In this document: positions 1-8,974 of the stretch, piece by piece
Position numbering within the stretch: the first letter of the stretch is position 1
How the letters are laid out: each line of letters begins with the position of its first letter
Assembly (NCBI GenBank): GCA_002084425.1
Contig: NBLN01000009.1
Location: 1 to 64,000 of the forward strand
Length of the DNA: 64,000 bases
Direction: 5' to 3'
DNA from: Desulfobacteraceae bacterium 4572_130
GTDB taxonomy: Bacteria > Desulfobacterota > Desulfobacteria > Desulfobacterales > Desulfobacteraceae
Program-made: the position numbers and the translations under genes
The notes under the pieces: generated by a model
Seen by the model: only the letters and a program-made list of their open reading frames with translations
Database searches by the model: none
What the model was told of the DNA's origin: nothing

Positions 1-91
1 TTTAGATGGTTTTAAGTCTGAAAATAATTTAAAATCTTTTCTGAAAATTCGTATTAATAACAATAAAATTTAAAAAAATAGACACAGTTAA

Positions 92-371
92 GTTAACGCT
101 CCCGTTTTTCTAGTGTGTGCTGCAAAAAATATAGCACTTACTGAACAAAAACAAAATAATCTTATGGTATTGTGTAAATGTTGTTATGGCAGTTTAAAAA
201 TAGCTGAATTTTATTTAAAACAGAATCCTAACCTTCTTAACAAAGTTAATAAAGTTCTTGCAAAGGAAAATTTGACCTTTAAAGGCACAGTAAAAATCAA
301 ACATTTTCTCTCTGTACTTCATAAAGATATCCAATGTTCAACATTAAAATCACATGTAAAAATAAAATTCA
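92..371 (+). pseudogene. hdrB-like internal fragment
   Basis: The frame is open from 92 with a possible GTG at 113. It reads like the middle of an HdrB (CCG-domain heterodisulfide reductase subunit): a CKCCYGSL motif followed by a helical stretch ending KHFLSVLHKDI, the usual order after the first cysteine cluster. The N-terminal CCG cysteines and the whole second CCG domain are absent. After about 371 the homology switches abruptly to HdrA in another frame. I read this as a remnant left by a deletion that joined hdrB to hdrA. It has no credible start or ribosome site, so it is probably not functional. Confidence 0.6.
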
Positions 372-2732
372 AAAAATATTATTACCAGCCTTGAAATGGA
401 AAGAATTTTGTCTGAATCTGGACCCTATGAAGGGCATCTGGTACGACCCCTATATAAAAAAACACCGAAAAAAATTGCATGGCTTAACTGTATTGGATCA
501 AGGGATGAACATCTTGGGGCTAATGGATATTATTCCGGGGTTTGTTGCACCAATTCTATAAAAGGAGCTATATTAGCTAAAGATCATATTAAAACTTTGG
601 ATACCGCCATCTTTTATATTGATATACGGACTTATAACAAAGATATAGAACGGTATTATAATTATGCTAAAAATGATCTTGAGGTCAGATTCATTAAATC
701 CAAAATCACATCAATTGAACCTATTAATGGTAATGGCAATCATCTGCTTTCCTATATAGATGCTTCAGGAAAAAGAATTCAAGAAGAATTTGATATAATT
801 GTTTTATCCGTGGGGTTAATCATTCCTGAAAAATCAAAATTGCTTGCTCGTAATCTTGGTATTAGTATTGATGATTATGGCTTTCCTTTAACAACCAGCT
901 TTGAACCTGTTGAAACCTCAAGGCATGGAGTTTATGTCTGCGGTGCTTTTCATAGCCCTAAAACTATTCCTTCATTTATTATTGATGCTAGTGCTGCTTC
1001 TGGAATGATAGGAAGCCTATTATCGGAATCAAGATGGAGCAAAACCAAAACCATTGAACTTATTCCAGAAAGGGATATTCGGGGTGAACCTCCCAGAATA
1101 GGAGTCTTTGTCTGCTGCTGTGGAACTAATATTGCCGCTTATGTTAATGTAGCAGCTGTTGTAGAACATGCAAAAACATTACCCTATGTTGTTTTTGTCC
1201 AGCAGAACTTGTTTTCGTGTTCTCAGGATACTCAAGACGAGATGACTCAGATCATAAAGGACCAAAAACTCAACCGTATAGTTGTGGCAGCATGTACCCC
1301 CAAAACCCATGAACCTCTTTTCCAGAATACTGTTGTTAAGGCAGGGCTTAACAAATATTTATTTGAAATGGTTAATATTAGAAACCACTGCTCCTGGGTT
1401 CATCAGTCTGATATAAATCATGCCACAACTAAGGCAAAAAACTTAGTAGAAATGGGTGCGGCAAAAGCAAAGCCTCTTATGGAGCCTGAAATGACTGTTA
1501 ATCAGCAGGTTTTAATTGTAGGCGGTGGTATTGCAGGACTGGAGGCGGCAAAAAATTTATCCAGACAGGGATTTATAACCTTTGTTATTGAAAAAACTAG
1601 CCGATTAGGCGGACAAACCAAAAAACTTTATAAAACATGGAAAGGTGAGTTTATCAATGACTATTTAAATGGGCTTATGGATGATATTAATGATGAACCT
1701 CTTGTTTTATTTTGGTTAAATGCTGAAATTTTGGAAGTGGAAGGCTCAATAGGAAATTTTAAAACAACAATTTGCTCTAATGGTCGGAAACAAATTCTTA
1801 ACCATGGAGTGGTAATTATTGCATCTGGTGCATCACAATATATTCCCCAAAAACATTTGTACGGTCAAAGTAATCAAGTAATGACAAGCCTTGAGCTGGA
1901 ACAGGAATTTAATAAAAATACAAGCTTTGAAGCTTATAAAACCATTGCTTTTCTTCAATGTGTTGGATCGCGTAATGAAAAACATCCTTATTGTTCCAAG
2001 GTTTGTTGCACCCAGTCTATTAAAAATGCTATTTTATTAAAGCATATGGATCCCAAAAAACAAATTTATATTTTGTACAGGGATATCAGGACTTATGGAA
2101 TGCGGAAAAACTTGTATCAAAGTGCCAGAGATATGGGGATTCATTTTATTCGATATAATAATGATAAAAACCTTAATGTGAGCCAAAACAACGCTTTTGT
2201 AAAACTTGAATTCACAGATATTGTGTTTCGCCGTAAAATGATTATTAAAGTTGATCTATTAGTGCTTGCTAGTGCAATCACTGCCACCCCTAAAAATCCA
2301 CTGGCAAAATTATTCAAAGTCTCACAAAATACAGATCATTTTTTTGCAGAAGCACATATAAAACTTCGACCTAATGATTTTGCTACAAAGGGCATGTTTT
2401 TATGTGGTTTAGCTCATGGTCCCAAAACAGTGGGAGAATCCATTGCCCAGGCAGCTTCGGCAAGAGCTGCTACTGTACTGTCACAAAAATCTGTATTATT
2501 ACAAGGAACAGTAGCCTATGTTAATCCAGTTTTTTGTAGTAAATGCGGAATCTGCATTTCAATTTGTCCTTATTATGCCCCTGTCTTTAACTTAAAAAGT
2601 GAAAAAGCCCAGATTCAAGAAACATTGTGTAAAGGATGCGGACTTTGCGTGGCTTCCTGTCGATCAGGTGCCATCAACCTGAATGGCTTTGAAATTTGGG
2701 AAATTATGAATATGCTCAAATCCATTATATAG
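372..2732 (+). pseudogene. HdrA-like protein lacking its N-terminal FAD half
   Basis: HdrA-like homology begins upstream of the first ATG (396) with codons for KNITSLEMERIL, a conserved HdrA segment, so the first Rossmann domain and about 300 residues are missing. What remains (778 codons from 396) is the C-terminal part of one HdrA unit, then a second unit with a GGGIAGLEAA FAD motif near residue 375, a CVGSR...YCSKVCC cluster motif, and a C-terminal 2[4Fe-4S] ferredoxin (CSKCGICISICP, CKGCGLCVASC). In the first unit the cluster motif is degraded: CIGSRDEHLGANGYYSGVCC has G and Y where Cys is usual. Intact HdrA is a cytoplasmic flavin-based electron-bifurcating subunit. This copy is probably decaying, although the open frame is long. 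Confidence 0.65.
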
Positions 2733-2741
2733 AAAAACCTA

Positions 2742-3191
2742 TTATCCCCATCTTTTAATATAAGCTTTTTTTTCTTTACCATTAAATCCAGAAGCCTCGG
2801 AAAAGTCATCTACTTTTTTATTCAGATGCCCAGTCATAAACATCACTTTATAGCACCCGCGTTTTCTTGCATATTCAGTAGCATGTGACATAATTGCCCT
2901 GCCATATCCCTGTCTGCGGTATTTCCTGTGAGTTGCGATGTTTTCAATCAGAGCATAGGGTCGACAGCCCCTGGTTAAATTGGGAGCAATGGTAATAGAG
3001 CAGGAAGCCATAAGTATATTATTATCAAAAACTCCCAAAACAGCAAAATTATCACTTGATTGAATTGTATTCCATATCTCATCAACAACTTTTTTTTCTG
3101 CTATAGGCTCATCTTTTACATCATAAAGGTGTAATAAATAAAATTCAAGAAGCTGATCAAGCTCAGCTTTTTTTATTTCTCGTGCTTCCAT
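2742..3191 (-). CDS. GNAT-family N-acetyltransferase
   Basis: A 149-residue protein the size of a single GNAT domain. The acetyl-CoA-binding motif A is visible as IENIATHRKYRRQGYGRAI (Q/R-x-x-G-x-G/A type), after the beta strand that carries ASCSITIAP. The C-terminal strand ending in EASGFNGKEKKAYIKRW is also typical. The substrate cannot be told from sequence. Its 3' end faces the hdrA remnant. The ATG at 3191 follows a purine-rich AAAGGAA stretch. A dispersed repeat (3208-3312) lies just upstream, and no neighbour suggests a pathway. Confidence 0.85.
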   Translation of the reverse strand: MEAREIKKAELDQLLEFYLLHLYDVKDEPIAEKKVVDEIWNTIQSSDNFAVLGVFDNNILMASCSITIAPNLTRGCRPYALIENIATHRKYRRQGYGRAIMSHATEYARKRGCYKVMFMTGHLNKKVDDFSEASGFNGKEKKAYIKRWG

Positions 3192-3207
3192 AGTTCCTTT
3201 TTCCTTT

Positions 3208-3312
3208 ATTTATATGAAAAAACAACTACTTAATATTCTTTTATGTTTTATGTTTTGTTGTGAGGGAAATTAAGAACCGAAAATCAGATCTGCCTCATAG
3301 CAGTTCTTAATA
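3208..3312 (+). repeat. Dispersed ~95-bp repeat, copy A
   Basis: Copy A of an intergenic repeat family seen at least five times in the window, plus partial copies. It starts with TTTATATGAAA, continues with ACTACTTAATATTCTTTTATG and TTTTGTTGTGAGGGAAATTA, and ends with CAGATCTGCCTCATAGCAGTT. It has an extra TTTTATG step relative to copy B (5126-5223), which is inverted and shares the GTGAGGGAAATTA variant. The AGATCT end lies 18 nt from the stop of the small minus-strand ORF at 3331-3522. Confidence 0.8.
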
Positions 3313-3330
3313 AATTGTTTTAAAAAATAT

Positions 3331-3522
3331 TTAAATAAACCTAGCTGCTAATAATAAAATTATTAATACAATAACTGTGAGACAATAAATAATCAATTTA
3401 TTTATTAAGAGTATTTTTTCTATCTCTTGACCTGATATTGTGGCTTTGATAAAATCTTTTTTTAAAAAAAAGAGTAGCATATATATGCTAATAAATAATA
3501 TATAAAAAAGTTTATTATTCAT
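3331..3522 (-). CDS. Putative small two-helix membrane protein
   Basis: A 63-codon frame starting at an ATG that abuts the ATG of the divergent Usp gene (CATATG at 3520-3525). The predicted protein has two hydrophobic helices, about residues 4-20 and 44-62, joined by a basic and polar loop (KKDFIKATISGQE). I do not recognise a family. Support is its membrane-protein pattern and the dispersed repeat that ends 18 nt past its stop, the same placement the repeat has behind four other genes. Against it, no clear ribosome-binding site is visible and the frame could be a chance ORF in AT-rich DNA. Confidence 0.35.
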   Translation of the reverse strand: MNNKLFYILFISIYMLLFFLKKDFIKATISGQEIEKILLINKLIIYCLTVIVLIILLLAARFI

Positions 3523-3993
3523 ATGATTAACCAAGCAAAATATCAAAATATTCTCCTTTGTACTGATTATTCTAAAGATGCTGAAATGGCGTTTGTTCAT
3601 GCCTATGACCAAGCAAATAAGTATAAGGCAAAGCTTCATATCATGAATGTAATTCCTTCAGTAAATCCCTGTAAAGTACAGATTTCTGAAAAATCCATGT
3701 CAAAGAAAAAATCTGATAAAACAGATGAACACCACAGCCTTCAGGAACTTGGGGCATTGAAAAAGGTTTATAATAAACGATGTATAGATCTCCCTAATTA
3801 TGAATTTGTTATCAAAATAGGCTCACCTGATGTTAAAATCATCAGATATTCCCAAAAAAATAATATTGATATGATCATACTTGGAACTGCTGGACGCCAT
3901 GAGACTAAACGCCTGACCTATGTTAGAACCGCTGCAAATGTATCAAAGTATGCAAATTGCCAGGTCATCACCATTGGAAACCCTAAGTATTAA
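3523..3993 (+). CDS. Universal stress protein (UspA family)
   Basis: A 156-residue single Usp domain. It opens with YQNILLCTDYSKDAEMAF, the usual first strand and helix, and closes with a GSPDVKIIRYSQKNNIDMII strand-helix-strand and a GTAGRHETKRL segment in the nucleotide-loop position. The classical G-x2-G-x9-G-S/T loop is imperfect, so ATP binding is uncertain. A sensor kinase gene follows 49 nt downstream on the same strand, suggesting a two-gene stress or redox module. The pair lies between inverted copies A and B of the dispersed repeat. The start has no clear Shine-Dalgarno sequence. Confidence 0.85.
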   Translation: MINQAKYQNILLCTDYSKDAEMAFVHAYDQANKYKAKLHIMNVIPSVNPCKVQISEKSMSKKKSDKTDEHHSLQELGALKKVYNKRCIDLPNYEFVIKIGSPDVKIIRYSQKNNIDMIILGTAGRHETKRLTYVRTAANVSKYANCQVITIGNPKY

Positions 3994-4042
3994 AAATTAT
4001 TTTTTGTAGTTTTTAGAAAAAATTCAAGTTTAAGGATATTAT

Positions 4043-5125
4043 ATGAACTATTCAAATAATTCCGAAATTATGGATTTAACATTTAAAAGCATTATTGATG
4101 CAATGCCTTGCTATATTATGGTTCAAAATCTGGATTTTAATATTTTATTTGCTAATCATAAATTAAAAAGCGATTTTGGTGATGATATTATAAATCATTC
4201 TTGCTATTCAGTCCTAAAAGGCTCCAGTCATCAATGTAACATATGCCCGGTAAGAAAAACATTTAAAGATAAAAAAGTTCATATCAGTGAAGAGACCATT
4301 CATTTATCAGATGAAACTGTCATTGAAATGATTGCTTATTCAGCTCCTTTATTTGATGCAATGGGAAATGTAAAGGCATGTATCAAACTTCTAGTCAATG
4401 TGGGAACTATTAAGAACACCCATAAAGAACTTGTGACCTTAGGGCAATCTATAGCCCTGCTTTCCCATGATATTAAAAACATTCTTGAAGGCTTGCAAGG
4501 GGGAGGCTATGTAGTTGAAGAGGGTATTAAAGACAAAGATATTCAACTCTCTCGTAGGGGTTGGGAGATTGTTAAAAAAAATATTACTGAAATAACCCGT
4601 ATTGCACAGAACATTCTTTATTCAGCCAAAGAAAGAAAACCCAAAAAGAAAACAGTATCTCCTGTATATGTAGCACGCCAAGCAGGTCAATTGTTTGCAG
4701 AAAAAGCATCTTCCATGGGAATTCAATTATTGTTACAACTTAATCCCAAAGTCCCACCTGTAAATTTTGATCCAACTGGTATTTCTAGGATGCTGGAGAA
4801 TTTGATTTGGAATTCATTACAAGCTTGTCAAGAAAATACAGACAAAAGTAAACACATGGTTTATGTGCGAGTAGATTATTATGATAATTATCATTTTATG
4901 TACGAAGTTGAAGACAATGCCAGTGGAATGGATATGAAAACCCATAAAAACCTGTTTAAGGAATTTTTCTCTTCAAAGGGGGATTCTGGAACAGGTCTTG
5001 GGCTAATGGTTGTTGAAAGAATTGTTCAAAATCATCAAGGTAAGATTGAGGTGTTGACAAAACCTGGAAAAGGGAGTTTGTTTAGAATTATTTTTAAGCT
5101 GGATAATAAAAAATTAGAATTTTAA
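4043..5125 (+). CDS. PAS-domain sensor histidine kinase
   Basis: A 360-residue cytoplasmic kinase. An N-terminal PAS-like domain (about 10-125) carries a cysteine cluster (CYSVL...CNICPVRKTF) that may sense redox state or bind metal. A dimerisation/phosphoacceptor helix follows with LLSHDIKNILEGL (H about residue 147). The HATPase domain is complete: N box ENLIWNSLQAC, G1 VEDNASGMD, F box FFSSKG, G2 GTGLGL. There is no membrane segment. The ribosome site is AAGGATATTAT before ATG. It is a paralogue of the kinase at 6282-7631, whose ATP domain is incomplete. The stop codon touches repeat copy B, whose CTGCC-ATAA-GGCAG hairpin and T run could end the transcript. Confidence 0.9.
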   Translation: MNYSNNSEIMDLTFKSIIDAMPCYIMVQNLDFNILFANHKLKSDFGDDIINHSCYSVLKGSSHQCNICPVRKTFKDKKVHISEETIHLSDETVIEMIAYSAPLFDAMGNVKACIKLLVNVGTIKNTHKELVTLGQSIALLSHDIKNILEGLQGGGYVVEEGIKDKDIQLSRRGWEIVKKNITEITRIAQNILYSAKERKPKKKTVSPVYVARQAGQLFAEKASSMGIQLLLQLNPKVPPVNFDPTGISRMLENLIWNSLQACQENTDKSKHMVYVRVDYYDNYHFMYEVEDNASGMDMKTHKNLFKEFFSSKGDSGTGLGLMVVERIVQNHQGKIEVLTKPGKGSLFRIIFKLDNKKLEF

Positions 5126-5223
5126 TAACTGCCATAAGGCAGATCTGATTTTTGGTTCCTAATTTCCCTCACAACAAAACATAAAAGAATATTAAGTAGT
5201 TATAAGTTCTTTCATATAAATGC
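5126..5223 (-). repeat. Dispersed repeat, copy B (immediately after a stop codon)
   Basis: Inverted relative to copy A and nearly identical to it. Read in the direction of the upstream kinase gene, it begins right at the stop codon with TAACTGCCATAAGGCAGATC. This forms a CTGCC/GGCAG stem-loop followed by ATCTGATTTTTGG, so it resembles an intrinsic terminator. The far end carries AGTAGTTATAAG, which can pair imperfectly with the near end (TAATAACTGC), giving MITE-like termini. Confidence 0.8.
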
Positions 5224-5356
5224 CCATAAATAAATGCGGTATCAATTGTCCAGATTTGAAGTTCCGTGGGTATTACAAAAAATCTTCACCATGAAATTTG
5301 AACAAAATAAAACGATTATGCAAACCTGTCATTAATTTTAAAAGGAGAAAAATTTT

Positions 5357-5752
5357 ATGGATAAGGCAACACCATCAAAAATAGTAATTGTTGATGATAA
5401 TACAGATTACTTGTTCACCATGAAGACATTTTTATCTAGAAATGGCTATAAGGTTAAAACAGCCCCAGATGGTGAGACTGGCATAGAGTTAATAAAAAAA
5501 GAACATCCAGATCTTGTTATGTTGGATGTTATGATGGAAACAACTTTTTCAGGGTTTGAAGTATGCAAACAAATAAGAAATGATGCTGATCTGAAAAAAA
5601 CTCCCATTATTGGAATTACAGGAATGGAAGATGAGATTGGTATTATATTTGATAAATATGATGACGCTGATTATTTCAGTCCAAATGCATTTTTTGATAA
5701 GCCAGTAGATAAAGACGCATTACTTAAAACCATTCAGGATTTAATTTCCTGA
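5357..5752 (+). CDS. Single-domain response regulator (CheY-like)
   Basis: A 131-residue receiver domain with no output domain. Acidic residues are visible in VIVDDN, the phospho-acceptor is Asp in MLDVMME, the conserved Thr/Ser is in GITGMED, and the Lys is in FFDKPVD. A strong AAAGGAG precedes the ATG. It follows the PAS kinase (4043-5125), with repeat copy B between them, so that kinase is a likely phosphodonor. It runs convergently into rrf2 with only 81 nt between. As a stand-alone receiver it would act through protein contacts or a phosphorelay. Confidence 0.88.
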   Translation: MDKATPSKIVIVDDNTDYLFTMKTFLSRNGYKVKTAPDGETGIELIKKEHPDLVMLDVMMETTFSGFEVCKQIRNDADLKKTPIIGITGMEDEIGIIFDKYDDADYFSPNAFFDKPVDKDALLKTIQDLIS

Positions 5753-5833
5753 ATACAGCTTGTTTTTCATTTTAATTAAAAAGTAAATTTAACTGCTTTG
5801 ATAAAAACCCTATATTAGAATTCACTAGGCATA

Positions 5834-6259
5834 TTACTTATTATATTTGCTATTAATAATATCAGCAATAGTAATTTTATCAAGCCGATTAAACATAGCT
5901 TTGCTTGCTTCTACCCAAACCCATCTTGAAAAACAATCTCCTGCTCTGTTGCAAATACCACATTCTTGCTTTTCATCATCTGTACAATCAGTAATAGCAG
6001 AAGTGCCTTCAAGAATTCTGACAACATCGCCAATATTTATTTCTTCCGGAGATTTCGCCAGTAAATATCCACCAAACAGACCTCTTTGTGTTTTTACCAT
6101 CCCACCTTTTTTTAATTTTAATATAATTTGCTCTAAATATTTAAGTGATATATTCTGTCTAGAGGAAATATTATTTAAAGGAATGGGTTTATTGTCTCCA
6201 TTAATGGCAAGATCAATAAGCAGTCGTGTTCCATATCTGCTCTTTGTGGTAAGTCTCAT
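5834..6259 (-). CDS. rrf2: Rrf2-family transcriptional regulator
   Basis: A 141-residue Rrf2/IscR-family DNA-binding protein. The winged-helix N-terminus (MRLTTKSRYGTRLLIDLA, then ISLKYLEQIILKLKKGGMV) and the wing (TQRGLFGGYLLAK) are textbook. Three Cys sit in the C-terminal loop (ECGICNRAGDC), the position that ligates an Fe-S cluster in several family members. The family was named from the gene at the end of the Desulfovibrio vulgaris hmc operon, and this one lies in the same place, downstream of hmcABCDEF and rrf1. I infer that it represses hmc; the palindromic half-sites at the hmcA promoter are candidate targets. Confidence 0.9.
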   Translation of the reverse strand: MRLTTKSRYGTRLLIDLAINGDNKPIPLNNISSRQNISLKYLEQIILKLKKGGMVKTQRGLFGGYLLAKSPEEINIGDVVRILEGTSAITDCTDDEKQECGICNRAGDCFSRWVWVEASKAMFNRLDKITIADIINSKYNK

Positions 6260-6281
6260 TTATTCTACTCTCTATTTACAA

Positions 6282-7631
6282 TTAATTGTTATCAGGAAAA
6301 TCTAGGATATTAATATTGCTTGGTTTGACTCTAGGCATATATATTTGAAATGTTGATCCTTTACCTAATTTTGAGTTTATACTTATAGTGCCTCCATGAT
6401 TTTCTATTACTCTATGTGCAATAAACAAACCTAAACCAGTCCCCTTAGAGCCTTTAGATGTAAAAAACATGGTAAATAATTTTTCCTGTGCAAGGGCAGC
6501 TTGAAACCATGTGGGATCAATTTCGAGATTGCCTAGAGATGGTGATATAGACAGTTTTATTTTAACTCTTTTACTCTCAGCCAGAGGATTAACAGTAGAG
6601 AGAATAGACTGAATCAGTTCAAAACCATCAAGTGTTTGATATTGCAGCTTTCTTGATTTTGCATAGTAAAGAATTTCAAGAACCATTTTTTTGATTTTAT
6701 TACTCATTTCACTGGTATTATGAAACGCCCTAATAATCCGCTTCATATCATTTTTTTCAATTCCTGTTTCCAATTGATAAATTCCACCGTCAAGAGCTGT
6801 GAGCATACCTTTAACACCATGGGACATGGAACCTATCATCATACCAAGTGAAGAAAGATGATCCTGTAATTCTCGTATCTGGGTAATATTAGTTGAAATC
6901 TCCATAACCTGAGTGATTTCATTATCATCATTATAAATAGGTGCTGTCTGGGTTAGAACATTATATTGTTTGCCTAATTTAGATGTTACAATTTCTTCTG
7001 TATTATAAGATTTTCCATTAGCAAAAGTTGATTTAACAGGGCATTTAATACAAGGAGATGTCCTGTGTTTATACTGTTCATAACAATATCTTCCCAGCTC
7101 ATTTCCAAAATCTCTTTGAAATTTTTTATTTGATGCAGTAATTCTTAAATTTTTATCCTGAACTGATATATAGCTTGGAACCTGATCAAATAGATCTTGA
7201 AAAATATTTTGGGCTTTATGAAGGTCAGCCAACTTTTGGGAATACTTACCAAGCTTTTTATTTAATGAAATCATTGTCAAAGCCTTGGCAATGTTATGAT
7301 CAAGTGATTTTTTATTAACCGGCTTTTCCAAATACGCCAGAGCATTTTTGTTTATTTTGTCCATTGCAGAATCAAGGGAGCTGGAATCAACAAGAATAAT
7401 AATTTCAATTAATTTATTAGAAATTTTAATCTCTTTAAGAATACCAGAGATATCAGTTTTACCAAGAGTAATATCACTAAGGAGGATATCAAACTCATTT
7501 TTCTCAATGTAATTTGAAAATTCATCCATGGTTGAAGCAATAATGACTTGAAATTGATGGCGTTCCAGATAGGCTACCAATGCTTGGGCATAAGATCTAT
7601 CATTATCTACTATTAATATTTGATATCCCAT
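6282..7631 (-). CDS. REC-PAS histidine kinase with truncated ATP-binding domain
   Basis: A 449-residue protein. An N-terminal receiver domain (ILIVDNDRS, Asp in LLSDITLG, Lys in YLEKPVN) is followed by a PAS-like domain with a cysteine cluster (CIKCPVKSTF), a phosphoacceptor-like helix (SMSHGVKGML) and a partial HATPase. The ATP domain passes from DPTWFQAALAQ directly to EKLFTMFFTSKG at about residue 382, so the N box and G1 box are missing. Compared with the paralogue at 4043-5125 about 48 residues are absent, with the frame retained. The F and G2 boxes (GTGLGL) remain. It is probably unable to bind ATP normally, unless the gap is an assembly error. It lies between rrf1 and rrf2. Confidence 0.85.
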   Translation of the reverse strand: MGYQILIVDNDRSYAQALVAYLERHQFQVIIASTMDEFSNYIEKNEFDILLSDITLGKTDISGILKEIKISNKLIEIIILVDSSSLDSAMDKINKNALAYLEKPVNKKSLDHNIAKALTMISLNKKLGKYSQKLADLHKAQNIFQDLFDQVPSYISVQDKNLRITASNKKFQRDFGNELGRYCYEQYKHRTSPCIKCPVKSTFANGKSYNTEEIVTSKLGKQYNVLTQTAPIYNDDNEITQVMEISTNITQIRELQDHLSSLGMMIGSMSHGVKGMLTALDGGIYQLETGIEKNDMKRIIRAFHNTSEMSNKIKKMVLEILYYAKSRKLQYQTLDGFELIQSILSTVNPLAESKRVKIKLSISPSLGNLEIDPTWFQAALAQEKLFTMFFTSKGSKGTGLGLFIAHRVIENHGGTISINSKLGKGSTFQIYMPRVKPSNINILDFPDNN

Positions 7632-7641
7632 AAGCTGTTTT

Positions 7642-7992
7642 TTAGTTTAAAATATCCTGTACTATTTTTAATAATTCTTTTCTGTCAAAGGGTTTAGTCA
7701 AACTTGCAACTGCTTTACTTATAGCATACTCATTACCTGACATCCCACTTATTACAACAACAGGAATATTTTTTAAAGTCGTATTCTGAACCATCTTACT
7801 GTAAAATCTTGGTCCCCACTCCCCGGGCATTTCCAGATCCAAAGTAATTAAATCAAAGGGTTCTGAATTTACAAGTTCAAGAGCTTCCTCAACATTGATG
7901 GCAGAGGCTGTGAAATAACCATTATCTTCAAACAAATCAATCAAATATTCCTGAATACTTGGATCGTCATCAATTATAAGTATCTTTTTCAT
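7642..7992 (-). CDS. rrf1: Rrf1-like single-domain response regulator
   Basis: A 116-residue receiver-only protein: acidic pocket IIDDDPS, phospho-acceptor Asp in LDLEMPGEWG, Ser in VISGMSG, Lys in LTKPFD. A GGAGAG precedes the ATG. In Desulfovibrio vulgaris the hmc operon ends with rrf1, a receiver protein, and rrf2; here the same pair follows hmcF, separated by a tandem Usp gene and a sensor kinase. The symbol is assigned from position and domain type rather than from sequence identity. Confidence 0.75.
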   Translation of the reverse strand: MKKILIIDDDPSIQEYLIDLFEDNGYFTASAINVEEALELVNSEPFDLITLDLEMPGEWGPRFYSKMVQNTTLKNIPVVVISGMSGNEYAISKAVASLTKPFDRKELLKIVQDILN

Positions 7993-8037
7993 TTTTTTCT
8001 CTCCATTTAAGATTTGTCAAAGAATTTAAGTTTAATT

Positions 8038-8937
8038 TTATTTGGTCATGCACAGCACAGGACACCCAGCACGGAGAATTACCTGTTTAATATTACTACC
8101 TAATTCTTCAGTTGTTGAGCCTGGATTTTTTGAATCTTGTGCCATAATAATCAAATCTGCAAATTTCTCCCTTGCATACTTTACAATTTCAATATATGGC
8201 ACACCTTCCCAGACTTCTATTGAATAATTATCAATGCCTTCCATTTTTGAAACATATTTTTTTCTGAAAAATCGAAGTTTTTCTCGCATACGCTGTTCAA
8301 TAGTATCTTGATCAAAAATTTCAGATTCAGGGGTTAAACTTATATTTTGAGCATGGAATATATGAAGTTCACAATTAATATTCCTTGCCAGTTTACAAGC
8401 AAAATCAAAAGCAACATCAGAGGATTTTGAAAAATCAGTAGCAAAAACTATATTTGTGATAGAACCCCAAAATGATGCTGCTGGACGATTAACAAGCAAT
8501 ACAGGACAATCTGATGCCTTTATAACTCTTTGAAGTGTGGAGCCTGCACTACCAAATTTATAGACAGGACTGCCTTCACTTTCAGTACTTCTTCCCATAA
8601 CTAGAAGATCAGGTTTATTTTTTCTAATTTCCCTTAAAATTTCCCTATGGGGATAACCAATAAGCGTTTTAATCTCATAGCTTTTGGTTTTTGGAAGCAA
8701 CTCTGCATAATAGGTTTTTATTTCTTCTTTAACCCATGCAATATATTCATCATCAACCTCAACTTTTTCCCTTGTCTTTACATCAGTAACTTTTTGACTG
8801 AAACCACGGCTGGGAACTCCTAGAATATGTAAAATATTCATGTGAGAATTGTAAAGATTGCTAATGTTAAATGCTACTCTGGCTGCATGATCGCTAGCTT
8901 TTGTTGCTGATGTTGCAAATAGTATTTTTTTAAACAT
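8038..8937 (-). CDS. Tandem universal stress protein
   Basis: 299 residues made of two Usp domains, about 1-150 and 158-299. Each starts with the characteristic strand (FKKILFATSATKASDHA; ITNIVFATDFSKSSDVA), and each has the late PDLLVMG or ADLIIMAQ strand. The first domain has GRSTESEGSP and the second AQDSKNPGST in the nucleotide-loop position, neither a perfect ATP loop. The ATG follows AGAGGGTAG. It lies 38 nt after hmcF and before rrf1, so it is probably part of the extended hmc transcript. The D. vulgaris hmc operon does not have it at this position, as far as I recall. Confidence 0.88.
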   Translation of the reverse strand: MFKKILFATSATKASDHAARVAFNISNLYNSHMNILHILGVPSRGFSQKVTDVKTREKVEVDDEYIAWVKEEIKTYYAELLPKTKSYEIKTLIGYPHREILREIRKNKPDLLVMGRSTESEGSPVYKFGSAGSTLQRVIKASDCPVLLVNRPAASFWGSITNIVFATDFSKSSDVAFDFACKLARNINCELHIFHAQNISLTPESEIFDQDTIEQRMREKLRFFRKKYVSKMEGIDNYSIEVWEGVPYIEIVKYAREKFADLIIMAQDSKNPGSTTEELGSNIKQVILRAGCPVLCMTK

Positions 8938-8974
8938 ATCTACCCTCTATAGAATTTTGCAAAAAAATTGCATA

